DNA of 64,000 nt from Chitinophaga filiformis (GCF_023100805.1 NZ_CP095855.1:6985001-7049000), one strand, 5' to 3'; shown: positions 25,425 to 34,950, counted from the stretch's first letter. Notes: generated from the sequence alone by a model not told the origin. Program-made: numbers and translations.

Positions 25425-25961
25425 ATGAAAGCACTCCGTCAATTTGATATTGCCTTTGTGGGATTGAAGCCCGGAGAGCATACATTTGAGTACCAAATTA
25501 CGGATAGTTTCTTTGAAAACTACGGACCGCAGGATTTCAGTGATTGTAAGGCGACTGTTAAGTTGCTGTTAGACAAGAAGAGTAATTTTTTCCTGTTGAA
25601 ATTCGAGATTGGCGGAAAGGTGACAGTCAACTGCGACCGTTGCGGACAACCATTTGAGTTACAGCTCTGGGATGATTTTGACCAGGTTGTGAAGATGGTG
25701 GATAATCCGGACGAGATGAACGAGGATGAGGATCCGGATGTAGCTTACATCTCTAAAACGGAGTCTCATCTGAATGTTGCGGAATGGATCTACGAGTTTA
25801 TCAATCTCAGTATCCCGATGCAACGTATTCATCCTGACGATAGTACGGGCAAGAGCGGTTGTGATCCGAAGGTACTGGACATGCTGGACCAGATGAACCG
25901 GCAGGCGGGCGAAAAGGATAATCCGATCTGGAAAGACCTGGATAAATTTCGTGAGAACTGA
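25425..25961 (+). CDS. yceD: YceD/DUF177 family protein
   Basis: A 178-residue protein from ATG 25425. It has the DUF177 pattern: VNCDRCGQPFEL with a Cys pair near residue 77, an acidic stretch and a C-terminal basic/acidic linker. YceD is usually encoded directly before rpmF and plsX in bacteria, exactly as here. Its molecular role is linked to 23S rRNA precursor processing or stability in some species; this is family knowledge rather than something the sequence shows. It is the first gene of a three-gene operon. Confidence 0.92.
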   Translation: MKALRQFDIAFVGLKPGEHTFEYQITDSFFENYGPQDFSDCKATVKLLLDKKSNFFLLKFEIGGKVTVNCDRCGQPFELQLWDDFDQVVKMVDNPDEMNEDEDPDVAYISKTESHLNVAEWIYEFINLSIPMQRIHPDDSTGKSGCDPKVLDMLDQMNRQAGEKDNPIWKDLDKFREN

Positions 25962-26036
25962 TTAGCCGGTTACCTTCAAAGGCGGAGAGATATAACTTAT
26001 TAAACATTAAACACGGACAATTAAAACTTAAATACG

Positions 26037-26231
26037 ATGCCAAATCCGAAACGCAGACATTCTCAGCAAAGATCAGCTAAGAGAAGGACGCATTACAAGG
26101 CCTTTGCGGATACTTTAAGCACAGATAGCGCAACTGGTGAAGTGCACCTGAGACATCGTGCTCACTGGGTAGAGAACAAACTGTACTACAGAGGTAAAGT
26201 AGTATTGGAAAAACAAAGCAGCACTAAATAA
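26037..26231 (+). CDS. rpmF: 50S ribosomal protein L32
   Basis: A 64-residue basic protein beginning MPNPKRRHSQQRSAKRRTHY, the standard L32 N-terminus, with HLRHRAHW and YYRGKVV following. It has no zinc-binding cysteines, which marks the cysteine-free form. Placed between yceD and plsX as in many bacteria, it is certain to be real despite its size. Confidence 0.98.
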   Translation: MPNPKRRHSQQRSAKRRTHYKAFADTLSTDSATGEVHLRHRAHWVENKLYYRGKVVLEKQSSTK

Positions 26232-26275
26232 TTTTACTATTTTTACCCCGACCAAACAGACAAACCTAAACGTTC

Positions 26276-27217
26276 ATGAGAATCGGGCTTGATATGATGG
26301 GTGGCGACTTCGCCCCCCTGGAAGCAGTAAAAGGAGTAAAATTATATTTAGACACTGTTGCTACGGACGCGCACCTGGTGCTGATTGGTGATGAGGCAGC
26401 TCTCAAGCCTTTGTTGTCAGATGCGCAGTTAGACCAATCAAAATATTCAGTTGTTCATTCATCCCAGGTAATCGGGATGAATGAACATCCTACCAAGGCA
26501 CTGAAGGAAAAACCTCAGTCCTCTATTGGCATTGGCTTCCATTTATTACAGAATGGCAAGATCGATGCATTTATCAGTGCCGGTAATACCGGCGCCATGA
26601 TGGTGGGTACATTCTACTCCATCAAAGCAATAGATGGTATACAAAGGCCGACTATATCCACTCCCGTTCCCAGGGAAGATGGATCTTTCGGGCTTTTACT
26701 GGATGTTGGTATCAACGCGGACTGCAAGCCTGAAAACCTGTTGCAATTTGCCATTCTCGGGTCACTTTATTCCCAGCACATACTGAAGGTCAATAATCCT
26801 AAAGTAGGACTGCTGAATATTGGAGAAGAAGAAGGCAAAGGCAACCTCCTGGCACAGGCAACTTATCCCCTGCTTAAAGACAATCCGTTGCTGAACTTTA
26901 TCGGTAACGTAGAAGGAAGGGATGTTTTGACTGACAAGGCAGATGTGATAGTGTGCGAAGGATTTACCGGTAACGTCGTGTTGAAAATGGCTGAGTCAAT
27001 TCATGAAATTGCGGTAAGACGCAAGATCAATGATGATTACATGAAAAAATTCGACTTCGAAAGTTATGGTGGGACTCCTGTACTGGGAGTGTCACAACCG
27101 GTGATCATCGGTCATGGTATTTCTCAGGGCCTTGCCTTTAAGAACATGATCGCGCTGGCTCAACAGATGATCGAAACAAAACTGCTGGATAAGATCCGGG
27201 AGAGCTTTGTGAAATAA
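26276..27217 (+). CDS. plsX: Phosphate acyltransferase PlsX
   Basis: A 313-residue enzyme starting MRIGLDMMGGDFAPLEAVKG, the canonical PlsX N-terminus. It contains ISAGNTGAMMVGTFY near residue 100 and VCEGFTGNVVLKMAES near residue 226. PlsX makes acyl-phosphate from acyl-ACP for phospholipid synthesis and acts at the cytoplasmic face of the membrane. It is the last gene of the yceD-rpmF-plsX operon and is followed by a strong terminator at 27248-27281. Confidence 0.97.
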   Translation: MRIGLDMMGGDFAPLEAVKGVKLYLDTVATDAHLVLIGDEAALKPLLSDAQLDQSKYSVVHSSQVIGMNEHPTKALKEKPQSSIGIGFHLLQNGKIDAFISAGNTGAMMVGTFYSIKAIDGIQRPTISTPVPREDGSFGLLLDVGINADCKPENLLQFAILGSLYSQHILKVNNPKVGLLNIGEEEGKGNLLAQATYPLLKDNPLLNFIGNVEGRDVLTDKADVIVCEGFTGNVVLKMAESIHEIAVRRKINDDYMKKFDFESYGGTPVLGVSQPVIIGHGISQGLAFKNMIALAQQMIETKLLDKIRESFVK

Positions 27218-27247
27218 TTTACGTCCTATTGGAAATGAAAGGTATTG

Positions 27248-27281
27248 ATACCGTCTCGTATAAGCGAGACGGTATTTTTTT
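27248..27281 (+). terminator. Terminator after plsX
   Basis: An 11-bp stem (27248-27258 with 27265-27275) with a 6-nt loop and a run of seven T. It ends the yceD-rpmF-plsX transcript before the repeat region. Confidence 0.85.
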
Positions 27282-27337
27282 GTTATCCCGCTATGGTTTG
27301 TGTTCCGTTGAATATGTCATGCTGTTTGTGATACGCC

Positions 27338-27488
27338 GGTTTCAGGCTGGGATCACTGGCTGTAGTTCTTTGAAGCTGCGTGCTATTAAGCATTTGGAAT
27401 CGTATGGGCTTTGGAATGTGAATTAACCCCCTGTCAATCGTGTGAGCGTGCTTCAAACAACTAAGGCCAGTGATTCCCACCTGAAACC
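27338..27488. repeat. Imperfect inverted repeat of about 39-bp arms
   Basis: Arms 27338-27376 and 27450-27488 are complementary with several mismatches (GGTTTCAGG, ATCACTGGC and TTTGAAGC blocks match their partners). The 73-nt spacer shows no gene. The element lies between plsX and the 75-bp repeat array and could be a decayed small mobile or palindromic element. Confidence 0.6.
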
Positions 27489-27551
27489 GTTATACTTATT
27501 GGCTTCCGCCTGGGGCCATGACATTCGTTTGTTAAAGGTTCCCTAACACGC

Positions 27552-27975
27552 GCGGGTACAACCCCGTCAGGGGTTATGTATTTGTAGCCCCGGGTTGCAA
27601 AACCCAGAGGATTAATAAATCCGTTTCAGTATTCAACCCCGTTAGGGGTTACGTGTTTGTAGCCCCGGGTTGCAAAACCCAGAGGATTAATAAATCCGTT
27701 TCAGTATTCAACCCCGTCAGGGGTTATGTATTTGTAGCCCCGGGTTGCAAAACCCAAAGGATTAATAAATCCGTTTCAGTATTCAACCCCGTTAGGGGTT
27801 ACGTGTTTATAGCCCCGGGTTGCAAAACCCGCGGGATTGATTAATAAACCCGTGGATTAATAAACCGGGATTAATAAATCCGTTTCCGTATTCAACCCCG
27901 TCAGGGGTTACGTGTTTGTAGCCCCGGGTTGCAAAACCCGCGGGATTAATAAATCCGTTGCCGTATTCAACCGGG
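27552..27975. repeat. Array of 75-bp tandem repeats (about five and a half units)
   Basis: Units begin with AACCCC at 27560, 27635, 27710, 27785, 27894 and a truncated one at 27969. Spacing is 75, 75, 75, 109 and 75 bases; the fourth has a local 34-bp expansion made of GATTAATAAA duplications. Each unit holds an AACCCC-N4-GGGGTT palindrome and a CCGGGTT...AACCC hairpin. Units 1 and 3 share GTCAGG with ATGTA, units 2 and 4 share GTTAGG with ACGTG, implying an earlier 150-bp duplication. Contiguous repeats without unique spacers exclude CRISPR. The array lies between plsX (plus) and the large histidine kinase (minus). A frame crossing the units is noted among the findings. Confidence 0.95.
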
Positions 27976-27990
27976 GAATAACGACATCAA

Positions 27991-30900
27991 TCAGACCTTT
28001 TCCAGGGGTAACCGTACATAGAAGGTGGTTCCCACCGTTAGCTGGGTTTCAAACCAGATCTCTCCCCTCGCCTGCTCCACAATGTTCTTACACATGGCCA
28101 GTCCCAGGCCGGTACCGGAGTTTTTGGTGGTGAAATTAGGTACAAAGATCTTGGGTTGGATTTCCGGTGGAATGCCTTCCCCATTGTCTTCTACGCTCAC
28201 TACTACCCACCCCTCTTCCGACTCTTCCATGGCTATCGTGACGTGTCCTACCCTGCCTTCCGGTAATGCCTGCACGGCATTCTGTAAGAGATTGGTGAAC
28301 AGCCGGTTCATCTGCGTCTTATCTGCAAAAATATAATAGGCGCGTCCTGGTGGCGTGAAATGGATATTGCAGTTCTCGTGGCTCTGGTACAGGTCTTTCA
28401 GCGAGTGGAGCACTTCGTTCAATAACAGTACTTCACTGTTGGCCTCATCGATACGTGAAAAGGCGGAGAAGTCAGATGCGATATTCGCCAGGTGCTCTAT
28501 CTGCTCAACCAGTGTATGCGCTACGTTGTGGGACAACTGCTTCACATTGGGTGCATCATTGTCTATTGCGCGCTGCAGGTACTGGATGCTCAGCTTCATA
28601 GGCGTGAGCGGGTTCTTGATCTCATGCGCTACCTGACGGGCCATTTCCCTCCAGGCGCCTTCCCTTTCACTCTTTGCAAGCCTGGCCGCACTCACCTCCA
28701 GTTTGCGTACCATCTTGTTGTATTCCTTCACCAGCGCACCTATTTCATCGTCCTTTTCCCACTCTATCTCATCATTCTGCTGCCCAAGGCTTACGTGACG
28801 CAGTTTTTCCGTTACCAGGGAGAATGACTTCGTGATCGAATTAGTGATCAGCAATGCCAGTAAACCGGCTATCAGGAATATGAAAGCATTGAAGTTGATC
28901 AGGGCTACCAGGAAGTTGGAGATCTGTTGATTCAACTCCGTTTGCGTAGCGAAATAAGGAACGTTCAGATACGCGAAGATCTCACCGTTACTACGCAAAG
29001 GCGCATAGCCTGAAAGATATTGCATAGAGCCGACCTTCTCCTTCTGGATCCACTGGATCTTAGGCTCCCGGTACAGTTGTACAAAGGCGTCGGGATTGAT
29101 CTTCTTTGATAAAAGCCCTTTTTCTGTGATCAGGGGCTGCGTAGTGACCTGCAGGTTGCCGTCCCTGTCGTAGATATTGATATCCAGCGCACGCTCGTCT
29201 GCAATCTCCCCGATGGCCGCTGTCAGGCTGGCCTGGAATATAGGATCGTACAGATCTTCCAGATCGTCAAACATCCGCTGGTCTGCAAAGACCTTTTCGA
29301 CATCGTGAGATACCTCGTTGATGGTACGGCTCAGTCTTTCCTTATTTTCCCTTTCTGAACGGTCTATAAAGAACAGGATGGTGGTCAACCCCAATATGAT
29401 AAAGGCGAATACTACAATGAAAATGATGGTGCCATGTACCTTTTTCCGGATGCTGATATTGATCAGGGCTTTCAGGTTCCCGATACGCATCCTGGCTTTC
29501 ACCAGCAGGTCAAGTACCCGGTAGATGGCAATGATGAGCAAAAAGAGACAGAACATGTAAGCAAAGAGGGTGATGAACTCCACGAAACTCCTGTTCTCTT
29601 TCACCACGATCACTACCTTGTCTTTTGAGGCCTTGTAGATAAGCCTCGAGAAGCCTTTTTCCGAATGTACCGTGATGTCTTCTTTCGGGATATCGGCCGC
29701 GTATAGTTTTACGGGGAACGCAAAATCGTTGTTGTTGCTCACCAGTTGTCCCTGGTCATAGATGGCATAGGAATAAGCCGCGGAAGATTCTTTCTCCGGG
29801 TCATAGATCTCCCCGTCTACCAGCAGTTCGGGGTACAGGCGCTGTGTATTGACCACTGCCGGCGTCAGTTCATATATCAGGTAACCGGAAGGGATGCCGT
29901 TGTTATAAAAGTCCTTACGACCGATATAGCTGTAGTCATTGAAACTTCGTTCATTGTAGTACAGCTCATTCCCTATAAGTTCTGAGCCCATCAGCATACG
30001 CCGGCTCAGCGCAGGGAAAGTGGAAGTGTCTCCGCCGTAGATCGGCTCGAAGTATTCGTTGAAAGCATAGAAGCTTACGTTGAAGCGCCCCAGGTAGCCT
30101 TTGAAATATTTTTGTTTCAGTTCATTCTCCAGTGTGGACCTTGGCATGCTCCGCCCGTTGCTGCCGGTATTTTGCTGGAAGAACAGCTGTAACAGTTCGT
30201 CTTCTTCCATTTGCCGGGTCACATCGGTGAGCAGCATTTCCACATAGGGGTCTTTCTGTTTCGACAGTTCCACTGCCATGCGCTCCCTTAGGCTCAACTC
30301 TTTCTGATCGTTGTAGTATACCAGTACAGCTGATGTCGTGATGGTAAGCAGGAACAACCAGAACAGGAAAGGAACGGTGGCCAGGCTGTTCTCGAAACGA
30401 TACGACAATACATCCAGCAGCACCACGTAGATGATGAGCCAGATAACCATGGCGACAGAATAATATATCTCAGGGTTTTGCAGGCGGAATGTCAGCCATA
30501 TCATGCCTACAGCCGCGAGGAAGATATATTTGGTGCGGTGCCGGAAATTGGTCAGTTCATTCAGCAGATAGTTGATGATCTGCGAGAAGAACAGGAAGCT
30601 GAACGAGATAAAACCCAGGATCACAAAACCGATGATACTATATTCGTTCAGGCTGAAAGGGTTAGCCACGTCGAAAGAGATCCTGGAGTCGATCACGAGG
30701 CTTCGGATCAGTTCTGACAGGAATTCCCCTACTACATACATGATAAAACTTGCCAGGATGATCACCAGGCGTTGTTGCCAGTGATTCTTCACAAGGGGTG
30801 GCTTAATGGTCTTTACGTGCTCACGGAAGAAGAGCAGGAGCCAGAACCCCAGGAGTACGTTCAGGAGGAGGTCGCCCAGGGAACGGAACACTTCATCCTT

Positions 30901-31764
30901 GGCGTAAATGAGTGGCGTAAAGATATTGAGGGCACGCAGGTTGAAAGGAAAAGGATAGAAATAACTCAGCGTACGGCAGATGATGACGACGGCAAACAGG
31001 AAGAAAAAACCATACATGGGATTCTTCTGCCTGGCCAGCATGGTGGCGAACAGGTTGATGAAGATCAGTACACAGATACATCCCAGTACCCTCAGGATAA
31101 CACTGAGCAGGTTAGGCGGGCCGGCGTCGAGGGTACGGTCGTAGTACAGGTAGAACAGGATCAGGTCCTGTCCGTTCAGCACGGGAATACCGGGTGGTTT
31201 GAGATGGATGGTGTATTCCATGCCCAGGGCCGGTTTATCGTAAAAATGATCTACAAGGTAATTGTTGCTGATACTGTATTCCATCATTACGGGTATAGCG
31301 CCGACAATGTAGCGCTCGTGCCCCGGTTGTTTTGAAGGCAGCTTTTTACAGATCACTTCGTAGTACCCGTTCTTCAGTTTCAGGAAGCGGATGCCGGGGG
31401 TGAGCGGCGCCTGCCATTCGTCCGGCAGCACCAGGTTGGTGCTCCAGTATACCAGCCAGCGGCTGGCGGTGCTGCTGTCGTATGCAAAGACGTAGAAGTC
31501 CTTCCTGCTCAGCATTTTTGTTTCCGCTTCATTCTGATCGCGGGAAAAGATGTGACCGATCAGAGTAGTGTCTTTGATCAGCTCCCCGAAAGCCATCTCC
31601 CGCTGCCACAGGCTTTTTTCCAGGCTACGTTTTACGCCCTGGGGAGAGGAATAGTACGACCAGTAATTGCTGAAAAGGAATGAAAAGGTGAATAACCAGG
31701 CAGCAATGATCAACAGATATCCATGGCGGATGAAAAAAAACCTTATTTCTTTGATATCCAGCAA
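27991..31764 (-). CDS. Large multi-pass membrane sensor histidine kinase
   Basis: A 1257-residue protein with about twelve hydrophobic segments. One lies at the N-terminus, a cluster falls between residues 210 and 480, and two pairs lie later, flanking two extracytoplasmic loops. The C-terminal 350 residues hold a HAMP-like linker, HisKA with HEIKNPLTPMKLSIQYLQRA (phospho-His in HEIKNP) and HATPase with DNGEGIPPEIQPKIFVPNFT, then TTKNSGTGLGLAMCKN. It is unusually large for a kinase without a receiver domain. The gene is 5 nt downstream of mazG, so the two probably share a transcript. The signal sensed is unknown. Confidence 0.9.
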   Translation of the reverse strand: MLDIKEIRFFFIRHGYLLIIAAWLFTFSFLFSNYWSYYSSPQGVKRSLEKSLWQREMAFGELIKDTTLIGHIFSRDQNEAETKMLSRKDFYVFAYDSSTASRWLVYWSTNLVLPDEWQAPLTPGIRFLKLKNGYYEVICKKLPSKQPGHERYIVGAIPVMMEYSISNNYLVDHFYDKPALGMEYTIHLKPPGIPVLNGQDLILFYLYYDRTLDAGPPNLLSVILRVLGCICVLIFINLFATMLARQKNPMYGFFFLFAVVIICRTLSYFYPFPFNLRALNIFTPLIYAKDEVFRSLGDLLLNVLLGFWLLLFFREHVKTIKPPLVKNHWQQRLVIILASFIMYVVGEFLSELIRSLVIDSRISFDVANPFSLNEYSIIGFVILGFISFSFLFFSQIINYLLNELTNFRHRTKYIFLAAVGMIWLTFRLQNPEIYYSVAMVIWLIIYVVLLDVLSYRFENSLATVPFLFWLFLLTITTSAVLVYYNDQKELSLRERMAVELSKQKDPYVEMLLTDVTRQMEEDELLQLFFQQNTGSNGRSMPRSTLENELKQKYFKGYLGRFNVSFYAFNEYFEPIYGGDTSTFPALSRRMLMGSELIGNELYYNERSFNDYSYIGRKDFYNNGIPSGYLIYELTPAVVNTQRLYPELLVDGEIYDPEKESSAAYSYAIYDQGQLVSNNNDFAFPVKLYAADIPKEDITVHSEKGFSRLIYKASKDKVVIVVKENRSFVEFITLFAYMFCLFLLIIAIYRVLDLLVKARMRIGNLKALINISIRKKVHGTIIFIVVFAFIILGLTTILFFIDRSERENKERLSRTINEVSHDVEKVFADQRMFDDLEDLYDPIFQASLTAAIGEIADERALDINIYDRDGNLQVTTQPLITEKGLLSKKINPDAFVQLYREPKIQWIQKEKVGSMQYLSGYAPLRSNGEIFAYLNVPYFATQTELNQQISNFLVALINFNAFIFLIAGLLALLITNSITKSFSLVTEKLRHVSLGQQNDEIEWEKDDEIGALVKEYNKMVRKLEVSAARLAKSEREGAWREMARQVAHEIKNPLTPMKLSIQYLQRAIDNDAPNVKQLSHNVAHTLVEQIEHLANIASDFSAFSRIDEANSEVLLLNEVLHSLKDLYQSHENCNIHFTPPGRAYYIFADKTQMNRLFTNLLQNAVQALPEGRVGHVTIAMEESEEGWVVVSVEDNGEGIPPEIQPKIFVPNFTTKNSGTGLGLAMCKNIVEQARGEIWFETQLTVGTTFYVRLPLEKV

Positions 31765-31769
31765 CTTCT

Positions 31770-32537
31770 TTATTTTTCTGATTTTTTCACTTCATTCCAG
31801 AGCCCGTCCATTTCCGTCAATGACATTTCGTCCAGCGTTCTACCCTGTGCAGCCGCCATCTGTTCCATATGCTGAAAGCGGCGTATGAATTTCTTATTGG
31901 TGCGTTCCAGGGCATTTTCGGCGTCTACTTTCAGGAAGCGGGAGTAGTTTACGAGGGAGAACAAAACATCGCCAAATTCGTCCTCTATTGCGTCTGCCTG
32001 CCCTTGTTGTACCACCTCATGCAGTTCCTCCATTTCTTCTTTCACCTTTTCCCATACCTGGTCGATATTATCCCATTCAAAACCTACCTGTTGGGCTTTG
32101 GACTGAAGGCGCATGGCTTTCACGAGAGCGGGCAGGGACACGGGCACACCGCTGAGCACGGAAGTCTTTCCTTCCTTCAGTTTCAGCTTTTCCCAGTTTT
32201 GTTTAACCTGTTCTTCATTTTCCACCTTTACGTCGCCATAGATATGCGGGTGGCGGTATATGAGCTTTTCGCAGATGCCGTTAATGACATCATCGATGGT
32301 AAATTGCTGCTGCTCTTTACCGATCTTTGCGTAGAATACGATGTGCAGGAGCAGATCTCCCAGTTCTTCTTTTATTGCTTTCCAGTCCTGGTCAGTGATC
32401 GCGTCTGCCAGTTCGTATACTTCTTCTATGGTTTGCTGACGAAGTGTCTGGATGGTCTGTTTCCTGTCCCAGGGGCACTTTTCACGCAAATCATCCATGA
32501 TTTCCAGCAGGCGATTGAAGGCCGAATTATTTTCCAT
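31770..32537 (-). CDS. mazG: Nucleoside triphosphate pyrophosphohydrolase MazG
   Basis: A 255-residue protein with two MazG domains. The first contains CPWDRKQTIQTLRQQTIEEVYEL followed by EELGDLLLHIVFYAKI; the second contains WEKVKEEMEELHEVV and EDEFGDVLFSLVNYSRFL. The EExxE and ExxD motifs bind magnesium and hydrolyse NTPs to NMP and pyrophosphate, clearing abnormal nucleotides. The gene is the first of a pair with the large histidine kinase. It is divergent from tex across 136 bp. Confidence 0.95.
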   Translation of the reverse strand: MENNSAFNRLLEIMDDLREKCPWDRKQTIQTLRQQTIEEVYELADAITDQDWKAIKEELGDLLLHIVFYAKIGKEQQQFTIDDVINGICEKLIYRHPHIYGDVKVENEEQVKQNWEKLKLKEGKTSVLSGVPVSLPALVKAMRLQSKAQQVGFEWDNIDQVWEKVKEEMEELHEVVQQGQADAIEDEFGDVLFSLVNYSRFLKVDAENALERTNKKFIRRFQHMEQMAAAQGRTLDEMSLTEMDGLWNEVKKSEK

Positions 32538-32601
32538 CTGTCAAATATAAAGAATTCCCGCAGGGGGACGTCTGTATGGGATTTATGTTAATTTCTTTTT
32601 G

Positions 32602-32631
32602 TTGACAGAAAGGGCATTTTAGTTACATTTG
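32602..32631 (+). promoter_or_regulatory. Bacteroidota promoter for tex
   Basis: TTG at 32602-32604, a 19-nt spacer and TACATTTG at 32624-32631 match the TTG/TAnnTTTG consensus closely. The start codon of tex is 43 nt further on. Confidence 0.75.
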
Positions 32632-32673
32632 CCGCCGGTTTTGGTTAACCGGAAAACTACTAATTTTTAATTC

Positions 32674-34932
32674 ATGAATAGCAAACACATTGCGCTAATT
32701 TCAGCGGAGCTGAACATCTCAGCGCGACAAGCGGAGAACACCATGAATTTGCTGGCGGAAGGGTCTACCGTGCCTTTCATCAGTCGCTACCGTAAGGAAG
32801 TGACCGGTAGTCTGGACGAGGTACAGATCGGGAAGATCGAAGATCTCCAGAAGCGCTACCAGGAAGTGGATGATCGCCGCGCTTTCATTATCAAAACCAT
32901 TACAGACCAGGAGAAAATGACTCCTGAGCTGCTGGAAAAACTTGAAAACACCTGGGCACTCACAGAACTGGAAGACATTTACCTCCCCTATAAACCAAAA
33001 CGCAAGACCAGAGGTACGCAGGCAATCGAGAAAGGCCTGGAGCCGCTGGCCAAACTGCTCTTCGAACAACAGGAGGCGGCCCCGCAGAGCGCTGCAGAAC
33101 AATTCCTGAACGAGCAGGTAGCGTCTACCGAAGAAGCGTTGAAAGGCGCACGTGATATCATGGCAGAATGGATCAACGAAAATGCCGAACTGCGTGATAA
33201 ACTGCGTAAACTCTTTACCCACACTGCCGTACTGACTTCCAAAGTGATAGAAGGTAAGGAAGAAGAGGGCGCCAAATACAAAGATTACTTTGATTTCAGC
33301 GAAGAGATCAGCGCCATCCCATCCCACAGGATACTGGCTATCCTTCGCGGTGAATCAGAAGGATTCCTGTATGCTACCATCAGCCCTGCTGAAGAAGAAG
33401 CGACAGCGATCATAGATAAACAGTTCGTGACCGGCAATAACGCCAGCAGCGAGCAGGTGAAAAAAGCGGGTGCAGACTCTTACAAACGACTGCTTCGTCC
33501 ATCACTGGAAAATGAGTTCCGTGCACTGGGAAAAGAGAAGGCAGATGCCGAGGCGATAGAAGTATTTGCGGAGAACCTGCGCCAGTTACTACTGGCAGCT
33601 CCATTAGGGCCTAAGGCGGTAATTGCCATTGACCCGGGTTACAGAACAGGTTGTAAGGTAGTAGCACTGGACAACCAGGGCAATATGCTGGACAACGATG
33701 TAATTTATCCGCTGGAGAAAAATTACAAGAGAGATGATGCGGAAGCCCTGCTGAAAAGATGGGCAGAAAAATATGATACTGCCGCCATTGCAGTGGGTAA
33801 TGGCACCGCAGGTCGTGAAACAGAAGAATTTGTGAAGAAGATCGACTTCGGCAAGAAGATCAACGTTTTCATGGTAAATGAAAGCGGTGCTTCTGTTTAT
33901 TCAGCATCCGAAGTGGCAAGAGAAGAATTCCCTGATTTCGATGTAACTGTACGTGGCGCCGTATCTATTGGCCGCAGGCTGATAGACCCGCTGGCAGAGC
34001 TGGTGAAAATAGATCCGAAAGCGATCGGTGTTGGTCAGTACCAGCACGACGTGAACCAGTCCAGCCTGAAACAGAGCCTTGACAGGGTGGTAATAAGCTG
34101 CGTGAACAATGTGGGCGTGAACCTGAACACCGCATCAAAACACCTGCTGGCATATGTATCTGGTCTGGGCCCTTCCCTGGCAGAGAACATCGTGAAGTAC
34201 CGTAAAGAAAACGGCGCATTTAAGAACCGCTTACAGCTGAAGAAAGTAAGCCGCCTGGGTGATAAAGCGTTTGAACAGTGCGCGGGCTTCCTCCGTATTG
34301 AGAACGGCGACAACCCGTTGGACAACTCTGCAGTACACCCGGAGCGTTATCCCCTGATCGAAACCATGGCTGCCAAACAGCAGTGTACCGTTCAGGACCT
34401 GATCGCGAAAGAGGATCTGCGCAAGAAGATCAATCCGAAAGAATATGTAAGCGAAGAAGTAGGTTTACTGACCCTGGAAGACATCCTGAAAGAGCTGGAT
34501 AAACCGAGCCGTGACCCACGTGACGAGATCGCTATCTTCGAATATGCGGAAGGCATCCGTACCATGGAAGACCTGAAGGTAGGCATGACCTTACCCGGAG
34601 TAGTGACCAACATCACCAACTTCGGCGCTTTCGTGGATATTGGTGTGAAACAGGATGGACTGGTACATATCTCCCACCTGAGCAACAGGTTTATCAGCAA
34701 TCCGAATGAAGCGGTAAAGCTGAACCAGAAAGTGACGGTAACAGTGCTGGAAGTTGATCCTTCCCGTAAGCGTATTTCCCTGTCCATGAAAGACAATGAA
34801 GCGCCAGCCGCCAGTGGTGGTGGTCAACGGAAAGAAAGAAGGGACGGTGGTAAGCCATCCAAACAGGCTGCACCTGCTCCGCTGAATGATTTCCAGGCTA
34901 AACTGATGGAGCTGAAGAAGAAGTTCAATTAA
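32674..34932 (+). CDS. tex: Tex family RNA-binding transcription accessory protein
   Basis: A 752-residue protein of the conserved Tex architecture. It has N-terminal helical and HTH region (SRYRKEVTGSLDEVQI), YqgF/RNase-H-like core (AIDPGYRTGCKVVALD near residue 320), helix-hairpin-helix motifs (NTASKHLLAYVSGLGPSLAE near 470) and a C-terminal S1 domain (LPGVVTNITNFGAFVDIGV near 640). The tail is glycine- and basic-rich. Tex binds nucleic acids and affects transcription and RNA metabolism. Transcription starts from a consensus promoter at 32602-32631 and ends at a strong terminator. Confidence 0.96.
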   Translation: MNSKHIALISAELNISARQAENTMNLLAEGSTVPFISRYRKEVTGSLDEVQIGKIEDLQKRYQEVDDRRAFIIKTITDQEKMTPELLEKLENTWALTELEDIYLPYKPKRKTRGTQAIEKGLEPLAKLLFEQQEAAPQSAAEQFLNEQVASTEEALKGARDIMAEWINENAELRDKLRKLFTHTAVLTSKVIEGKEEEGAKYKDYFDFSEEISAIPSHRILAILRGESEGFLYATISPAEEEATAIIDKQFVTGNNASSEQVKKAGADSYKRLLRPSLENEFRALGKEKADAEAIEVFAENLRQLLLAAPLGPKAVIAIDPGYRTGCKVVALDNQGNMLDNDVIYPLEKNYKRDDAEALLKRWAEKYDTAAIAVGNGTAGRETEEFVKKIDFGKKINVFMVNESGASVYSASEVAREEFPDFDVTVRGAVSIGRRLIDPLAELVKIDPKAIGVGQYQHDVNQSSLKQSLDRVVISCVNNVGVNLNTASKHLLAYVSGLGPSLAENIVKYRKENGAFKNRLQLKKVSRLGDKAFEQCAGFLRIENGDNPLDNSAVHPERYPLIETMAAKQQCTVQDLIAKEDLRKKINPKEYVSEEVGLLTLEDILKELDKPSRDPRDEIAIFEYAEGIRTMEDLKVGMTLPGVVTNITNFGAFVDIGVKQDGLVHISHLSNRFISNPNEAVKLNQKVTVTVLEVDPSRKRISLSMKDNEAPAASGGGQRKERRDGGKPSKQAAPAPLNDFQAKLMELKKKFN

Positions 34933-34950
34933 GCGATTGAAGCATAAATA

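Noticed and set aside
27653..27844. A protein gene formed by the 75-bp repeats
   Set aside because: The frame has no ATG, is interrupted by the 34-bp expansion and ends inside the array. The synonymous pattern is reported as a finding, but I do not call it a gene.
27552..27975. A CRISPR array
   Set aside because: The 75-bp units are contiguous and near identical, with no unique spacers between shorter repeats, and there are no cas genes nearby.
30772..31335. A 187-codon frame opposite the large membrane kinase
   Set aside because: It is a shadow of the kinase gene, rich in Glu and Gln as expected for antisense of hydrophobic coding sequence.
32542..32549. A TATATTTG promoter element for mazG
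   Set aside because: It fits the -7 consensus but lies only 4 nt before the start codon and has no TTG partner at the right distance. A leaderless transcript would be needed.
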